From: Persicaria tinctoria | Lineage: Eukaryota > Streptophyta > Magnoliopsida > Caryophyllales > Polygonaceae | NCBI GenBank assembly: GCA_037127255.1 | Contig: JBANSL010000013.1 | Span: forward strand, 82,280,188-82,344,187 | Reading direction: 5' to 3' | DNA length: 64,000 bases | Part shown: piece by piece, positions 23,861 through 35,099 of the stretch | Layout of the letters: the number at the start of each line of letters is the position of its first letter | How positions within the stretch are numbered: position 1 is the stretch's first letter | Position numbers and translations under genes: made by a program | Notes under the pieces: generated by a model | Told to the model about the DNA's origin: nothing | Databases searched by the model: none | What the model saw: only the letters and a program-made list of their open reading frames with translations

Positions 23861-26204
23861 TATAAATATATATATTAATAGCAATAGCAGCACAATCACG
23901 TGGCTCCTTGAAGGATCAGCTCCTCGTCTCCACAATTACGCTCCGTTAGCAATAACTTGAAAGTGTCCATCCGAACCGGCCCATATTGTTTTTAATTTAT
24001 AAAATGATTCCAACCTCCGATTCATACGATCCAACCCTTAAATACCTGAAATACATAGAAGCACCAATGTAGACTCCGAAAACTAAATAATAACAAATAA
24101 GCTATAAAACATGTAAAAATGCTCTAAAACAATATGCAAATATCTACTCAAAACATGACTAAAATAGACTCATCAGGCTTCGAGGGTAATCTCTCATCCA
24201 CCTTCCCCTCTATAGGTTAGGATCCTTATGTGTAAATTAGGGCATACGAAGTGGAGCCTCTATGTGTTTTTGGTTGCGTTTTGTAGCAAACGTCACAACA
24301 ACAAAATGGATATATGTGCCTCTGTAATCTGGACTTTAATTCCAATCCAACGGTCTGATTCGGCTGAAATATTAATATTATGTTCATGAAAATGTTATCT
24401 AACTTCCCTTCAAAAATTACGGAAATCCAACGGTTGGATCAAGATTTATTATAATTTTAGTAACTAGTGTTTATAATGACTCGATTAAAAAACTTGGTTA
24501 AGGGAATGCTAAGAATGTGGTTAAATATATGATGGCATAACCGAAACTTAGAGCATATAAAATACAGAAATGAAGTATACCCATAACTTGGCTTATGATC
24601 CGATAAGAAGAAATCGATTATGTGATAATACGATATAGATTATAACTGGTTAAGTCCGGATCACTTAACCAAAGTGCGTAATCTATAGAATCGTGAACCT
24701 TATGTGGATGCATGTTGATTATTAGGTTGGGTACCTTGCATTAGAATACCACCTAATGAAAGCTTAATGAAATTAATAGGCTCTTGTTGATTGGATCTTT
24801 GGTTGTGCACTTTATTGCTTGCTTATTCTCCAGACTCCAGGTAAGTCCCCTGGACTTACTCATGATGGATTTATGTGATACTCTTTGTCTTATCGAGAGT
24901 CTTCATGCATCACGCGACCTAGCAACATGTTTAGGAATATAAACCGGTAATATGACGTAGGATGAACTTATTAAATCCAACAATCCATATGTATGCTATG
25001 TGTCTATGGTAGGACGGCCGTCAAAATCTGAATAAAGGACTGATACTCGATGGAACACAAATGAAATGATGAAAGACTTATGATGAGAAAGAATGAGTAT
25101 GTTTGAGAAGGATGAGTACGTTTGAGAAGATATTATGATATGATGGTGATGATGATTATGATGATTATGATGATGATACGGGCCCTTGTGTGTTTATTTC
25201 GCATGATATATATCTATACACTTGCTTATGTGTTACCTTTTAACATTCATGTAGTTTAAGTATGGCTCTTTATATGGCATGAAGTGTGCATATTTCCGAT
25301 GATTGACCCCGATTTATTTCTTATTTTTAGATTAAGGTACCCCTTACCCGATATGACTTACTTATGTGGATGGTTGTCGGGACAGACCTTTTGGACGATT
25401 AGAGTGAGGGAGGCACTTGACATTTGTACTCTTTTGCTCATACGTTTTATCGTTTTGACCCGGCGCGGCTGTGGCGTTTTGTTGTATTTATGGTTTCTGC
25501 TTTTATTTATGTTCGAAATATTTTCGCGATAGTCTAGGACAGGTAAAGCCTCCAACGGGCTTACGATCTTTTTGGGGTTCGCAATCCCCATCTTTTGACA
25601 ACTAAATCTTCCGCTTAAATGAACCTAATAATAACTCGTACTCGGTCGTAAGATCCAAAGCTCATGGGAGAACATCAAACTTCTCCTATAACGTTCCCCG
25701 GTAATCTAGTATTTCGAACCTTATTTACCTTCTAAGTAGGTTTATGGAGGTTAATTCGGGTACTTAAATTTCGGGTCGTTACAGTTTTGTCGTTCTTTAT
25801 GCATGTCGTTTTCACAAAACTCCTTAAACTATATATTGCTCGATGCTTTAATTTCCGCTTTTATAATGCTAATTGCTCATAGAGGGGGTCTAGGAATATT
25901 GATCGAACATGAGATATATGCCCCCTCCAAGTATGAGGTGATGGTTATTTCCGCGTTTATTCACGATGTAGTTACCCCTTTAGCGGATGGACACGGTGGC
26001 ATGGATGATGCACCTTCCAAGGGTGAGGCATCAACTGGAGGGTGAGGAGAGAAGTCTACTTTCATTAGCTCTTGTAGATCTTCATTACTTATTATTACTT
26101 TTTGTATTTGAATTTCATACATCCCCATCCCCCGTAACCCTCATTATGAGTGGGCATATCCAACCACCCCTCGGTGTTGAGGCTAGACTCGTCTTTGAAC
26201 TTTT

Positions 26205-26486
26205 TTTGGTAAGCAAAGGGAGGCAAGCCTCCCAAAAAAGCTAAAAATGGGTTACATAGGAACAAGACGGAGGGTAGCTCTCTCCCTACGATCATCATCC
26301 AACAAAGAAACAAGGTTGTCGAGTGGCTCAGTAAGAACATGTAGGTCGATCGGAAGAGACATGTCTAACTTAGCAAGGGAGTCTGCGATATAGTTCAATT
26401 CCCTAAAGACATGTACTTGAAAGCTTATGAAAGTAGACTGCGATATAGTTCAATTCCCTAGAGACATGTCTAACTTTAAGTTTTTA
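26205..26486 (-). mobile_element. LINE 3' end relic (unit 5)
   Basis: Same fragment as in units 3 and 4, with TAA at 26252-26254. Near 26420-26475 a piece of the fragment is repeated imperfectly (tgcgatatagttcaattcc occurs twice). Confidence 0.65.
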
Positions 26487-26687
26487 GGCCATAGTCAGAC
26501 CTTTCACCACCAACCTTAGCAATCGGGCCTAAGTAGGACCTAAGTCCTCAACTAAAATGGATAAAAGTTGACCAAACTCAAACCTTAGTCACGCTCATGC
26601 CCCAATGGAAAGGTCCATGGTTCCCTTCTAAACGTCTTACTCATTTAGCATTACCGGCCCGATCCTTAGCGGGATTGGGGTGTTACA
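26487..26687 (-). mobile_element. gypsy-type LTR fragment (unit 5)
   Basis: Third copy, slightly shortened (a repeated actcaaa is lost), ending tgttaca at 26687. Confidence 0.6.
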
Positions 26688-27230
26688 TCAGGCTATTGGC
26701 TATGATTATATTATTGTGGAGCTATTAAATAGCTAGAATATGGAATTCACACTAAAACATGCGCTATTTACATCTATTAATCTAAGTTAAGAATACCTAG
26801 AATGCCTATATAAAATACGCGTTATCAATTATATATAATTTTCGTTTAATGCTTGAGTTGAAATATCAAGATATAGATATGCGAGCACAAGGGACTTGTG
26901 GACTCAATTGAATCCAGGACGTGCCAAGTAACAATTGGTCATCAAGGATGGTGTGTTTGTTTGTTAATATAGGTTTCGAACAAAAATAACATTTTGTGAA
27001 GTGGGAAATCATGTCACAAATAAATCTGTAATAAACTTTTTTTTGAAGCGAGGATATGTATAATCCCGAATTGAATGTATGTTAGAGAGTTTAGCATGAA
27101 ACATCTTACGCATTTTAAAGTCCATAGAGAGTATTAGAAATATGAGATATGTCTTTAAAATAATAAATTGGAACGGATGAATACACATGGTGGGAAGATA
27201 TGATGCCATGTTGGTTAGTTCTTCCCATTA

Positions 27231-28475
27231 ACACCCTGGATGCAACTAATATCCCAACCTTTAGGAATAGTTGCTTTTAATACCCTAACCTTTTAAAATT
27301 TTACAAAATATTCTAACATACACTATTAGTTGCACTTAACGCCCTGGATGAGATTCTTAAATTTTAAAAATTACTGAAATCATACAAAAATTACAAAAAA
27401 TCACTCATATTCATAAAATGTTTTCAATAAACTCCTAATATATTTTAAAATTTGAAATTAAAAAAATCTCTTATAATTTAAGCCCACCATCCAAAAATAA
27501 ATATAACAGTTATATAAAATCTACTCCTTTAAAAATATAAAATAATTATTTTATCATTTACTCATTTAATATTTTAATATAATTACTCAAAATAATTTAT
27601 TATTTATCTTAAACATAATACTTTTACAAAAATAAAATAATGTAGATTTTAATAAGTAAATGGTATGAGATATGATAACCATTTGTAATAAATAGTTATA
27701 TAATAAAGATATATTAAAATGAATATGGTAAAATTATTATTTTTTACCATATTATTTTTAATATATCTTCATTATATAATTATTTATTGCAAATGGTTAT
27801 CATATCTTTTACCATTTATTTTTTAAATATACTTTATTTTATTTTTGTAAAACTATTATGGTAAACATTTCTTATAGAATATTTTTTTTTAATACCATGG
27901 AATTGATGTGTGATACATTATAAGATGTTATGAATTATTTTTAGTATATATATAACATAATATTAACCAAAAAGACAATATATATCATATCAAATAATAT
28001 ACCTGGAATATATAGATGTACAAATCGGCATGTATCAAGACAGACTTATATAAATTTAGATTTTAATTATAATGTATGTTTTTTAGATAAATAATTAATT
28101 ATTTTGATTGATTATATTAAAATTTTAAATGAGTAGATGCTAAAGTAATTATATTATATTTTAAAGGAGTATATTATATATATATATATATTATAATTAT
28201 TTTTGGATGGTAGGTCGGGTGGGGTTAAATTGTAAGAGATTTATTTAATTCTCCTTTTTTTTAAATGTATTAGGGGTTCATTGAAAATATTTTATGAATA
28301 TGGGTGATTTTTTGTAATTTTGATTTGATGTGGATAATTTTTTAATTTAAGAAACTTGTTTAGGGTGTTAATTGCAACTAATGGTATAGGTTAGGATATT
28401 TTGTGAAATTTTACAAGATTAGGGTATTGAAAGCAACTATCCCTAAAGGTTGGGGTATTAGTTGCAATTTACCCT
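27231..28475. mobile_element. Mutator-like MITE in the promoter of peptide gene 5
   Basis: Inverted ends of about 85 bp share the core gcaactaatatcccaacc and its complement. The insert lies between cccatta and taaatatata, replacing about 20 bp of the normal promoter, and no target duplication survives. The same terminal family occurs at 49424-50770, which does have a 9-bp duplication. The interior is AT-rich and non-coding. Confidence 0.75.
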
Positions 28476-28509
28476 AAATATATAATTAAAAGCGCTACAT
28501 TCGTTAGCT

Positions 28510-28516
28510 TATAAAA
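28510..28516 (+). promoter_or_regulatory. TATA box of peptide gene 5
   Basis: TATAAAA, 35 bp after the right end of the Mutator-like MITE, so the core promoter survives while everything farther upstream is displaced by 1.2 kb. Confidence 0.65.
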
Positions 28517-28643
28517 ACAACAACATTATAATTTCTGCAAACAAAAGTGCACCTTTCACCCAAATCTTTAGCAGCTAAGCACGTACTTCTTTTAAAAAGC
28601 CTTTCTTCCCCACCCAGTGACGTCAACAACGTAAAATCTGACA

Positions 28644-28862
28644 ATGGAGAACATCATTCGCCCCTCATTGTTAATAATCTTTATCTTCTACTATTTCGTC
28701 ATGTTTTCTCTTTTCGTTTCAGTAGACGCTCAATGTGACAATTATTGGACTGGTCCGGGATCTTGTGCCAACGCTGCTTGTAGTCAATATTGTTTGTTTC
28801 AACTTCATCGTAATGGTGGCATTTGTACTACCAACACATGTTGTCGTTGTAACATCTCTTAG
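28644..28862 (+). CDS. secreted defensin-like cysteine-rich peptide, copy 5
   Basis: 72-residue precursor with all eight cysteines in the family spacing. Differences from copy 1 are concentrated in the signal segment (K2E, V11I, M12I, L21F, A27V, G28D) plus S60I before the fifth cysteine and V71I. AATAAA is at 28904-28909. It is the most diverged intact array copy together with copy 6. The core promoter is present, but a MITE begins about 160 bp before the ATG, so expression may differ from the other copies. Confidence 0.85.
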   Translation: MENIIRPSLLIIFIFYYFVMFSLFVSVDAQCDNYWTGPGSCANAACSQYCLFQLHRNGGICTTNTCCRCNIS

Positions 28863-29200
28863 ATACATCATTATACTTTAATGTATCGTTTGTTTTTTTT
28901 TCCAATAAAAGTAAATATGCAGTATCTAATCTTTTCATAGTATAATATAAGAATACAATATAAATTTTAAATTTATTAATTTTTTTTATTAATGACGTTA
29001 AAAGCGTATTATTTCAATTGATTTACTTTTGGAGGAATTGAAGTATAAAAATTTCTATCCATATAAGATAACAAATAATGTTAGTTGAAAGTTATTTTTA
29101 TGAAATATGATAATTAATTGAATTGAATAGTACGGGGTATTCGTAAAAAGAGAATGTTGGGGTTAAATTCGTTGATAAATACACATTGTATTCTAACGAG

Positions 29201-29201
<1 letters not shown>

Positions 29202-29233
<32 letters not shown>

Positions 29234-29250
29234 TACACACACACACATAT
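29202..29250. repeat. (TA)n(CA)n microsatellite of unit 5
   Basis: Short TA run then CA run at the shared microsatellite position. Confidence 0.85.
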
Positions 29251-29699
29251 ATCACATATCATATATATACATACGTATATACATATATACATACGTATAT
29301 ACATATATAGATAGATATATACATATATATGTACAATGGAGGTTAAGAATTTTTTTTAATAAATTAACCTTTCTCAACAGTTAATGTATAGACAAAGATT
29401 TATATTCTCCACTTCTTCTAATAATCTAATATACAAGTAATGTGTTTATATCATGACACGTGCATTCACAAGGTGTAGATGATGATTTCCTTCAAGGCAT
29501 GGGTTAAGCTCATTTGATTATCTAGATGTTCATCGCTTGATTTGTCAAATTGAAGATTTGCATATGATATACAAGAAAGCATTATAATTTCTGCATACAA
29601 AAGTTCACCTTTCACCCAAATCTTTAGCAGCTAAGCACGTACTTCTTTTAAAAAGCCTTTCTTCCCCACCCAGTGACGTCAACAACGTAAAATCTGACA

Positions 29700-29918
29700 A
29701 TGAAGATCATCATCCGCCCCTCATTGTTAATAATGTTTATCTTCTACTATTTCGTCATGCTTTCTCTTTTCGTTTCGGCATGCGCTCAATGTGACAACTA
29801 TTGGACTGGTTCGGGATCTTGTGCGAACGCTGCTTGCAGTCAATATTGTTTGTTTCAACTTCATCGTAATGGTGGCACCTGTACAACCAACACATGTTGT
29901 CGTTGTAATGTCTCTTAG
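29700..29918 (+). CDS. secreted defensin-like cysteine-rich peptide, copy 6
   Basis: 72-residue precursor with the family cysteine spacing. Differences from copy 1 include N3I, V11I, G28C, P39S and S60T. G28C adds a cysteine at the end of the signal segment, where it would probably be removed. AATAAA is at 29958-29963. A deletion joins module sequence ending gatatac (about 29572) to the leader near cattataatttctgc, removing the family TATAAAA box and all normal upstream DNA. A weak substitute (gatatacaag) lies at about the right distance. The frame is intact; expression is doubtful. Confidence 0.75.
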   Translation: MKIIIRPSLLIMFIFYYFVMLSLFVSACAQCDNYWTGSGSCANAACSQYCLFQLHRNGGTCTTNTCCRCNVS

Positions 29919-30321
29919 ATACATCATTATACTTGAATGTATCGTTTGTTTTTTTTCAATAAAAAAAATCTACAGTATCCAATCTTTTGACAGTATAATA
30001 TAAGAATACAATATAAATTTTAAATTTATTAATTTTTGTATTAATGTCCTTGAAAGCGTTTTATTTCAATTGATTTACTTTTGTAGGGAATATAAAAATT
30101 TCTATCCATATAACATAACTAATAATGTTAGTTGAAAGTTATTTTTATGAAATATGATGATTAATTGAATTGAATAGTATGGGGTATTCGTAAAAAAAGA
30201 ATGTTGGGGTTAAATTCGTATTCTAACCCCACACACACTCACACCACACATCACACCACACATCACATATCATTTATGTACATAGGTATATACATATATA
30301 TGTACAATAGAGGTTAATAAA

Positions 30322-30815
30322 CACTAGTACAAATATACAAGTGTGCTTATTTTTTTATTTTAAGCATAGTTTTATACTAAAAGTTTGTTCCCAAACCCAA
30401 ATTCAACTAAAAGCAGCACGTTTTCCATAAAACCGTTCTCATTTATTTCTAAAAAAATAGTTAGACCGGTTTTCGTGTAAATCGTGCTTAAAAAAACTTA
30501 AAACGAACACGGTTTAATTTTCAAAGTGTGTTCCCAACACCAGATTTGACTAAAACAAACACGCTTTTCTATAAAATCGTTCTCGTTTATTTGTAAAAAA
30601 AATATTTAACCTGGTTTTCGTGTAAAGTGTGCTTAAAAAAATTACAACGAACACGATTTAATTCTCAAAGTGTGTTCCCAAAATCAAATTTAACTAAAAT
30701 AAACACGCTTTTCTATAAAACTGTTCTCGTTTATTTCTAAAAACTATTAAGCCCAGTTTTCGTGTGAAGCGTGCTTAAAAATAAATTAAAATGAACACGG
30801 TTTCATTTTACATAT
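30322..30815. mobile_element. CACTA-type end with three subterminal tandem repeats
   Basis: The array stops at aggttaataaa and the next bases are CACTAGTACAAATAT, a CACTA-like terminus. From 30387 a repeat of about 144 bp occurs three times (gttccc at 30387, 30530 and 30674), with conserved parts ggttttcgtgtaaa and gtgcttaaaaa. Such subterminal arrays are typical of CACTA elements. The other end was not found. Confidence 0.6.
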
Positions 30816-33520
30816 TGTTCTCATCTTTTATGTACTTTTCTCTAATAATTTTTACCCATTCATTATACGGTTCTGCAAGGATCTTCCATAGCAATTTCAT
30901 CTGCAAGGCTTTGTTCATATCTTTTGATTTTTTGGTGCCTAATCCCCATCACGCTTTGGTATGCATATTTTATCCCATCTTATAAGAGGTTTATACTTGG
31001 GGTCTTTGTTCCAGAAAAAACATTTGTTAACTCGGTCCAGATCATTGTGAACACTTTCCGGGAGCATGAAGTTTTGCATAACATAACTAGGTTTCGCTAA
31101 CAAATTTGCTTTGATCAAGACCGCCCTCCCTTGTTGACTTAGCTCATTTGCTCTCCATTTTGCTAATTGGTTCTTGGACTTTCCTATGATTTCTTCAAAT
31201 GTATGTTTGTTTACCCTACCATTAATAATCGGGCAACCAAGATATTTTTCTAGGGCTGTTTGGTTCGTGATTTGTAATAAGGTTTGGATCCTTTGTCTTT
31301 GGTCATTGGTTACACCTTTGGTCGTTTGGAAAGCCGACTTTTGGAAGTTAACTTTTTGGCCGGAAATTGCGCATTATTCATCGAGTATTGTTTTCACCGT
31401 ATCGCAGGCCTCCGTCGTGGCTTTTGAGAAAATCATTATATCATCGGCAAATGAGAGGAAGGGGATCGAGGGGCCAGTTCTAGATATCTTGAATCCGATA
31501 GTATTTCGAGATATTTTAGATTGTCTTTGAAGTTTTCTTGCCAATATCTCGGCGCTTAGAATAAACAAGTAGGACGAAATAGGATCACCTTGTCTAAGCC
31601 CTCTACGAGGGCTAAAAGTATCTGTTGGTTTGTCGTTGACCAAGACGGAAAAAGACACCGTCTGGATGCATTCTTTAATCCATCCACAAAACCGTGGACA
31701 GAAGCCAAATTTTGTTAGGATGGCCGAAAGGAAATCCCAGTTTACTCTATCGTAAGCTTTTTCCATATCTAGTTTGATCGCGATCCATCCTTCACGTCCT
31801 TTTCTGAGCCGAAAGGAGTGAAATATTTCATGTGCAATGAGTACATTATCCGGGATCGCTCTGTCTGAGATAAACGCTCCTTGCAGCGGATGAATTAGTT
31901 TGCCAAGAACTGCTTTCAATCTGTCTGCAATAATTTTCGCAATAGCCTTGTAGAGGGTCGAGCACAGACTAATCGGTCTATAACTATTTGTTGTTCTTGG
32001 GTTGTCGCATTTAGGGATCAAGGTAATAAACGTTTGGTTTATTTGTTTTAACATTCTACCCGAATGAAAGAAACTTTTGACGGCTTTAATGATAGAAGGC
32101 CCCACAATGTCCCAATATCATTGATAGAACTCAATTGTCATGTCATTAGGCCCAGGGAACTTATCTTTTCCAATGGAGAAAAACGCCATTTAACCTCTTG
32201 ATTTGTGATCGGTTTTGTGAGGAGTACGTTGTCTTCTTGTGAGACTTCTGTGTCTATTAATTCTAGGTATTCCTGCAATTTTTGATAATTTATCCTCTCT
32301 TCCTTAAATCTTTTTTCGAAATCCAAACGAACTTCTTTTCTAATGTTCTCTTCCCCTCTGATCATTGTTCCATCTTGGGTTGTGACCTCTCTAATCGTTT
32401 TCCTGTTTCTACGCCCTGCGGCTACTTTATGATGGTAGCCAGAGTTCGTGTCCGAGAGTTTTAGGTGCTTTGTCTTCGCCCTTTGACTCCAATATAGTTT
32501 GTGGAATTGTAGTAGTTTATTCTTTTTATTTTTCAGTCTCTCTTGGAGGCTCGAAGAGCTCCCAGAAAGAGGTCGAGTGATTCCTTTTTGTAGATTAACC
32601 AATTTTTCTTCTATTTCCTTGAGTTGTCTGAAGATGTTCCCAAAAGTCGACTTATTCCACTCTTTCGTTAGTCTTTTAAGTTCTTGGGTTTTCTTTGTTA
32701 CTTGGAACATGTGGGATCCAGGGTATTGCATCCTCCAAGCTTGGACGACAATGTTTGATAATCTTTTCTTTGGGTCCACATGTTTTCGAATTTGAAGGGT
32801 CGAGCCTTTCTACATTGGGTGGAACGTAGTTCAATAGAGATTGGGCAGTGATCCGACGAGGAGAAAGCATACTGTTTCGTAGAAATGCTCGGAAACCATT
32901 GCAGGATTTGGTTCTGTACCAGGGTCCTATCAAGTTTTTCGTAAATATTGTTTATATCGGATTTATTTTTTCTCCAAGTGAATTCATTTCTCAATGTCGG
33001 TACATCGATAGATTACATTGATCCTTGAAGTCTAGTAGTCTTTTAAATCTGGATGGGTTCGGGTGAGCACCAACCCATTTTTCCGACGAGCTTTTGATCT
33101 TGTTAAGGTCTCCCATTACCAAAACCGGTAGGTCGATCTTCTGAATATAATCTATTAATCTTTGCCAGAATTCTGTTTTCTGATTTTCTTGTGCGGGTGC
33201 ATAAACAAAACAACAAACATATTTAGTGTCGATGTTATTATCTTCAAGGAGAACAGATGTAAACCGTTCATCTTTTTCCAGGATCGATATTTTCCCACTA
33301 GCCAATTGGTAGTCTTTCCAAAGCATACAAATTCCCCCCGCCCGACCGCGCGTCGGGGTCCAGGAAATGGAATCAAAACCCGCCTTCCGCCAAACCGCCT
33401 CATGGTGTTGGACCTCAGACTTAGTTTCCATAAGAGCCAGCGGTTGGATGTTTTCAATTTTACAAAAGGTTTCAACTTCTGTCCATAGGTTTCTTTTCCC
33501 AATACCACATAAATTGTGTT
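30816..33520 (-). pseudogene. LINE (L1-type) endonuclease-reverse transcriptase relic
   Basis: Read on the minus strand from 33520, the order is: start of an apurinic-type endonuclease (GIGKRNLWTEVETF, then ALMETKSEV); MGDLNKI near 33110; a linker with SSDHCPI near 32850; RT with YRPISLCS (about 31980), KLDMEKAYDRVNWDF (about 31750), GLRQGDPIS (about 31590) and FADDIMI (about 31440). After a stop at 31374 the RT continues in another frame (ANLLAKPSYVMQNF, near 31090) and stops matching at about 30816, next to the CACTA repeats. At least four frame breaks or stops make it inactive. No poly(A) tail or RNase H domain is present, so the 3' end has been lost. Confidence 0.85.
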
Positions 33521-34734
33521 AACCCTATTTGGACTATTATGTAAAGTTTATAATTATATTTTAAGCTTAATATAATTAAATAACAGATGTTACAAAGTAT
33601 TTTATTTAAAATACATTATAAATTATGCTAATCAAAGACTTCAAAAGTACGTGTTTATATTTATAAACATAATTGATTTGGAATTCAAATAAATTTTGTA
33701 GTTAATAAACCCCATATATAATAAATATTGTAAGTATATAAACCCTTTTGTCAGTGTTATCTCAAGTAGTTTTTATCTTTAAATTTTAAAACTGGTTATG
33801 AGTGTATTTTTCTTAAGAAGATAAATAATTCTCCAAATAAACTCGGGGTTATTTGCCTCATACAATAATATTTTTTTAAACTTACAACACTTAATGAAAT
33901 TAATTGAATGTTTACAACGTAAAAAGCAGCGTTAAAGAAAAATACACAAAACTATATATGTATGTTCTTTTAAGAACCACCCAAATCATCTTTAGGTAAA
34001 AAAGTGTTTAAAAACAGTTAATGACTATTATAAAAAAAAAATTAATGACAATTTCATTCTTAAAAAATTGATAAATTTAATCTAAAATTTTATAAATATA
34101 GTAGTATTGTAATGAAATATAAATAATTATAAATTTTGCAAAAACATATAATAATGAATTAATATGATCAACTTTAATTTCGAACAGGGCCCTCAAAATG
34201 TTCGGCACGACCCTGATGACATATACCTGACAAATGGAACTATAACAGATAGTTGACAAACGAATCGTTGATAAAGAAAATTAAGCATTTATTATGACCA
34301 GCAAAAATTTTAGCATCTGTTTGAAAGCGAAAAAAAATCAGCATCACTCGTAAATGTGTAAATGCAAATTAAAAGATGCGGACACCACAAAAGTTACAAA
34401 TATAAAATGTTTGCAACTAGAGAGTACATAAATGCTAGTACTTTGCAAGTATTGTCAGCTCATGAATTATATACGGAGTATAATTTAATATCATTAGCAC
34501 TACTGACATTGAAGGGATAATTTTGTGCCACTAAAACGTACATCCACGAAAGCATATGGTGGAGAACAGTTTGAGAAAGCAACGGTTTGAAAGCTTTATG
34601 AAGCTTCACTTTCTTCAGCCCTCCACATGAAAATTTCAGATGAAAATTCAACCGTGCTTAAAGGATGTAGAAAACCGAACCGGATCAATTTTATGTAAAA
34701 CATTTTATTTTATTTTTTAAATCACCTATCTAAC
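33521..34734. other. AT-rich stretch without a recognised gene
   Basis: No supported gene. The minus-strand frame 34460-34651 contains GGLKKVKLHKAFKPLLSQ and looks mildly protein-like, but no family, splice structure or homologous copy supports it. The rest is AT-rich with no repeat structure of note. Confidence 0.5.

Positions 34735-34822
<88 letters not shown>
34735..34822. repeat. (TA)n microsatellite
   Basis: About 42 TA pairs without interruption. Confidence 0.95.
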
Positions 34823-34824
<2 letters not shown>

Positions 34825-35099
34825 TGCCTAAACCTAATTCAGCGGTGTTTACCAAAAAAAAAAAAAAAACCTAATTAGTTTCAATGTTTTTTTTTAACTG
34901 CACGCCAAATGAGTTTCAATGTTTTTAACTTATCCCCGGATTCTGTCCCTCAATCCAGACTGGACCCTAAGCTTCTAACCCAGTTGTCCCCACCCCCCTA
35001 CACCACCCATTTCGGACGACTTCCCACCCCTCTTGCGCCACCTATTCCAACAAGCCGCATCCGGTACCACACCTCCAAACTACCTGCCCCCAGCCGAAT

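Larger units (their letters stand above)
20726..24173. mobile_element. nested non-coding insertion inside the LTR-like element
   Basis: The host LTR sequence gacaggc is resumed as caggcttcgag at 24174, giving a possible 5-bp repeat caggc (20721-20725 and 24174-24178). The insert contains two copies of a motif like gtcgaacccacaggga, at about 20799 and 21754, often seen in plant retroelement debris. No coding frame was recognised. It contains a Helitron and a Stowaway-like element. The family is not identified. Confidence 0.4.
19769..25783. mobile_element. 6-kb LTR-like insertion in unit 5, probably a solo LTR with nested elements
   Basis: The insertion splits the 90-codon module of unit 5. 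It begins TGTAAAGACCGAAAAT and ends TTTCGGGTCGTTACA, and is flanked by the 5-bp direct repeat gtttt (19764-19768 and 25784-25788). TG/CA ends and a 5-bp duplication fit an LTR retrotransposon. No gag-pol frames and no second LTR were found. Outside the nested insertion (20726-24173), about 2.6 kb remains (19769-20725 and 24174-25783), which fits a solo gypsy-type LTR. Confidence 0.65.

Noticed and set aside
33162..33488. 108-codon plus-strand frame
   Set aside because: It is antisense to the LINE endonuclease, whose motifs are clear on the minus strand.
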